Shown here: positions 61,860-64,000 of the stretch, one piece after another
How positions within the stretch are numbered: the stretch's first letter is position 1
Layout of the letters: each line of letters begins with the position of its first letter
Origin: Symbiodinium natans
Lineage: Eukaryota > Sar > Dinophyceae > Suessiales > Symbiodiniaceae
Direction of reading: 5' to 3'
DNA: 64,000 bases
Assembly (NCBI GenBank): GCA_905221605.1
Contig: CAJNDS010002319.1
Span: forward strand, 191,501 to 255,500
Notes under the pieces: model-generated
Told to the model about the DNA's origin: nothing
Seen by the model: the letters and a program-made list of their open reading frames with translations, nothing else
Database searches by the model: none
Position numbers and translations under genes: made by a program

Positions 61860-61940
61860 TTAGTAGGGAATGAGGGAATTAGGGCCCTGTATATACCCTT
61901 TAAGGGATTAAAAAGGGTACCTCATTCCCTCATTCCCTAC
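61860..61940. repeat. Palindromic element, family GTAGGGAATGGGGGAA, copy 2
   Basis: Left TTAGTAGGGAATGAGGGAAT, right GGTACCTCATTCCCTCATTC then CCTAC. The centre is TATACCCTTTAAGGGATTAA, as in copy 1. A decayed third copy may lie at 61512-61605. Confidence 0.75.
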
Positions 61941-62651
61941 AGCTTGTGGGTTGGGTTTAGGTCTTAGGGTTTAAGGTTTAGGGGTGCGGGTTCCCAATAA
62001 ACAAAGTGAACGTCTGCACGCCAAAGCAAGCAAACACAAGCCTCCGGAAAGTTCAAACACTATAAGCACTTCAAGCCTAAACCCTATCTTAATCCCCCAA
62101 ACACCCAAAGTCTTGAGACACACGATGCCCGCGAGGCAACCCTGAAACCGAAACCCTAAGCCCCAAAACCCTAAACCCTAAAGCCCTAAACCCTAAACCC
62201 TAAAGCCCTAAACCCTAAAGCCCTAAACCCTAAAGCCCTAAACCCTAAACCCTAAACCCTAACCCCTAAACCCTAAACCCTAAACCCCAGCAATCCCTTG
62301 AAGGGCTTGGGGGTCGCGCTCTCTCCCAGCCATCCTCCAAGGTCCACGTCTCCGTCTGGGGCGGGGGGCGGGGGGGGGGGGGGGGGGGAAGGAGGGTTGC
62401 CAGGACTGCAATATATGGGGATTTAGGGTTTAGGGTTTAGGGTTAGGGTTTAGGGTAGGGTTTAGGGTTAGGGTTTAGGTTTTAGGGTTAGGGTTTAGGG
62501 TTTAGGGTTTAGGGTTTAGGGTTTAGGGTTTAGGGTTTAGGGTTTAGGGGGTTTAGGGTTTAGGGTTAGGGTTTAGGGTTAGGGTTTAGGGTTTGGGGTT
62601 TTGGGTTTTTGGGGTTTGGGGTTAGGGTTTAGGGTTTTGAAAAATTAGAAT

Positions 62652-62826
62652 GGGGTTTTGGGGGTTATGACAATACATATCTACATATATGTATATGTAT
62701 GTATATATATAGATGTATGTATATATATATATATGTATATATATGTATGTATGTGTATATACATATATATATATATTATACAGGGGCCATAAGGGAATAC
62801 TATTGGCAATATTTCCGACCCCTAGA
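62652..62826. mobile_element. GGGGTCGGAATAA-family element expanded by a TATG/TA microsatellite
   Basis: Left GGGGGTTATGACAATACATA, right GGCAATATTTCCGACCCCTA, as in the 54918-55014 and 9069-9133 copies. The middle 62675-62780 is a TATATG/TA microsatellite that others lack. The 66-residue frame here is the microsatellite. Confidence 0.65.
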
Positions 62827-63090
62827 ACGTTCCTTGGGGGACCGAAATGACATCAAAAATGTTTCTGGTCATATTCATATACCTCAACACGAAACATAGT
62901 CGGAAGGTCTAATGTTTCATATACCTTAACAGGGAAATCATATACCTCAACAGGGGTGTAGCAGTATAGGGTATACCCCAGTTTTAAGGTTCATTTGGTC
63001 TTCCAGAGGATTCAGGGCTTAAGGCGTTAAAACCCTGAACTCAACTCTGAACCGTAAACCCTGCACCCTGAGCAGGAGCAGGTTACCCTA

Positions 63091-63213
63091 CTGGGAGCTT
63101 CATGCTACTTAGGAACCCACACTCACTGTACTGATACCCAATTATAACCCTACTAGGGTTCTTAAGGGCTTAGACGTGGGATTAACCACACTTGTAATGG
63201 GTTACTAAGTACC
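63091..63213. mobile_element. GGAGGTTCATGGTACTTA-family element, right end replaced by CCCTAAA repeats
   Basis: Left CTGGGAGCTTCATGCTACTT and interior CACTGTACTGATACCCAATT match copies 5 and 6. The right arm stops at GGTTACTAAGTACC, where the family would continue with ATGAACCTCCAAG. Instead CTAAACCCTAAACC follows, sharing CC with the element. Confidence 0.8.
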
Positions 63214-63864
63214 TAAACCCTAAACCTAAACTAAAACCCTAAACCCTAACCTCCAACATGAGCCCTGGACGGCCCCAACTCCGACTCGGTGGGCGTTTGT
63301 GGGGCTTCGGGCGGAGGCCTACACCCTAAACCCCAAACCCTAACAATCAGGGTGTTCGGGTTAGGGTTTAGGGTTTTGGGGTTTAGGGTTTAGGGTTTAT
63401 AGGGTTTAGGGTTTAGGGTTAGGGTTTGGGTTTAGGGTTTGGGGTTTAGGGATATAGCCACAGTTCGGAGGGGGTGTAAGGTCGGGAAGGGTGACAAAGA
63501 GGCTCACTGCCTGGGTGACGGCTGAGCTGCTGCCGACGTCGGTGACCTGATGCCAAGGAGCTCTAAGCCCCAAAAGTCCCTAAACTGAGGGTTTAGGGTT
63601 TGGGTTTGGGTTTTTAGGGGGGTTTGGGGTTTAGGGTTTAGGGTTAGGGTTTAGGGTTTTTGAGTTTTGGGTTTAGGGTTCATTGTTCATTGTTTCAGCA
63701 GCCTGAGCCATTACTCGAAGAAAACCCAAAGAAACAAAGCCAAATGGCCCCTAAGCCTGAACCCTGCAAACCTTGACTCTGCACCCTGAAAAACCGTAAA
63801 CCCCAAACCCCAAACCCCAAACCCTAAACCCTAAACCCATTAAGCCCCAAACTCCAAGGGTTCG

Positions 63865-63931
63865 TGCGCCTATAGAGTAGCACTTGGGCCTCAAGCTACG
63901 AAAAGGGAACCTTTAAGGCCCAAGTATATAT
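63865..63931. repeat. Element of family GGGCCTAAAGCTACTATATGGGAACCC, copy 3
   Basis: CACTTGGGCCTCAAGCTACG, then AAAAGGGAACCTTTAAGGCC and CAAGTATATA. It forms a short palindrome around GGCCTTAAAGG-type sequence and runs into a TA microsatellite. Confidence 0.5.
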
Positions 63932-64000
63932 ATAAAAAAAAAGAGGTGTGTATATAGATATAAATATATGGTCGCCCCCCCCCCCCCCAAGATCCACCCC

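Larger units (their letters stand above)
61011..64000. repeat. Telomere-type mosaic to the window end, no gene seen
   Basis: Tracts at 61378-61465, 62165-62287 (alternating CCCTAAA and CCCTAAAG), 62420-62640, 63210-63250, 63355-63450, 63588-63680 and 63795-63838. 61140-61310 is degenerate CCCTATAAA. A poly-G run lies near 62361-62388 and poly-C near 63976-63988. The frame at 60794-61066 (minus) overlaps two palindromic elements and is rejected. Confidence 0.85.

Noticed and set aside
1-64000. CRISPR array interpretation of the regularly spaced repeats
   Set aside because: The repeats are 7-mers in long tracts with variable spacing of 0.2-1 kb, there are no cas genes, and the genome is eukaryotic.

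Overview
The window reads as nuclear DNA of a protist with TTTAGGG-type telomere repeats, most likely a dinoflagellate of the Symbiodiniaceae type. This is inference. It rests on the TTTAGGG/CCCTAAA tracts, intronless solenoid-repeat genes of FNIP and RCC1-like type, and a head-to-tail tandem array of one compact gene. Other lineages with TTTAGGG telomeres (green algae, chromerids) are not excluded. There are no bacterial operons, Shine-Dalgarno sites or CRISPR arrays, and gene density is very low.

The dominant feature is more than 80 interstitial tracts of TTTAGGG or variants, in both orientations, every 0.2-1 kb. They separate short unique blocks. Many blocks are 80-150 bp palindromic, MITE-like elements with terminal inverted repeats and no coding capacity. 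At least a dozen families recur two to seven times. Some are nested in each other, and some are split or cut by telomeric repeats.

Layout: 1-4.5 kb telomeric mosaic; 4.5-5.9 kb a 1.35 kb element with inverted ends and internal minisatellites; 5.9-9.8 kb mosaic with palindromic elements; 9.96-12.13 kb (-) a ubiquitin-like plus 27-repeat FNIP-type gene whose ATG abuts a telomeric tract; 12.3-14.4 kb AT-rich island with tandem repeats and a long hairpin; 14.4-18.5 kb mosaic; 18.5-19.6 kb GC-rich minisatellites around a tRNA-Arg(ACG)-like gene; 19.6-23.1 kb mosaic; 23.15-33.49 kb six tandem copies (about 1.75 kb each, -) of an unrecognised two-exon coding unit, with only the first fully open; 33.5-49.2 kb mosaic with two low-confidence non-repeat islands (36.0-36.6 and 42.5-43.5 kb); 49.2-50.6 kb a coding-like fragment (+); 51.03-52.52 and 56.50-57.98 kb (-) two paralogous ubiquitin-like plus 10-repeat RCC1-like genes; 58-64 kb mosaic, including about 600 bp of TTTTAGGG.

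The three convincing intact single-exon genes share one plan: an N-terminal beta-grasp (ubiquitin-like) domain followed by a tandem solenoid or propeller. All are on the minus strand, and each has a telomeric tract within tens of bases of one end. I see no pathway linking the genes. The strongest candidates for something undescribed are the mosaic itself (telomere repeats plus a zoo of palindromic elements, with junctions that look like telomerase-type break repair) and the template-switch hairpins inside the tandem gene array.
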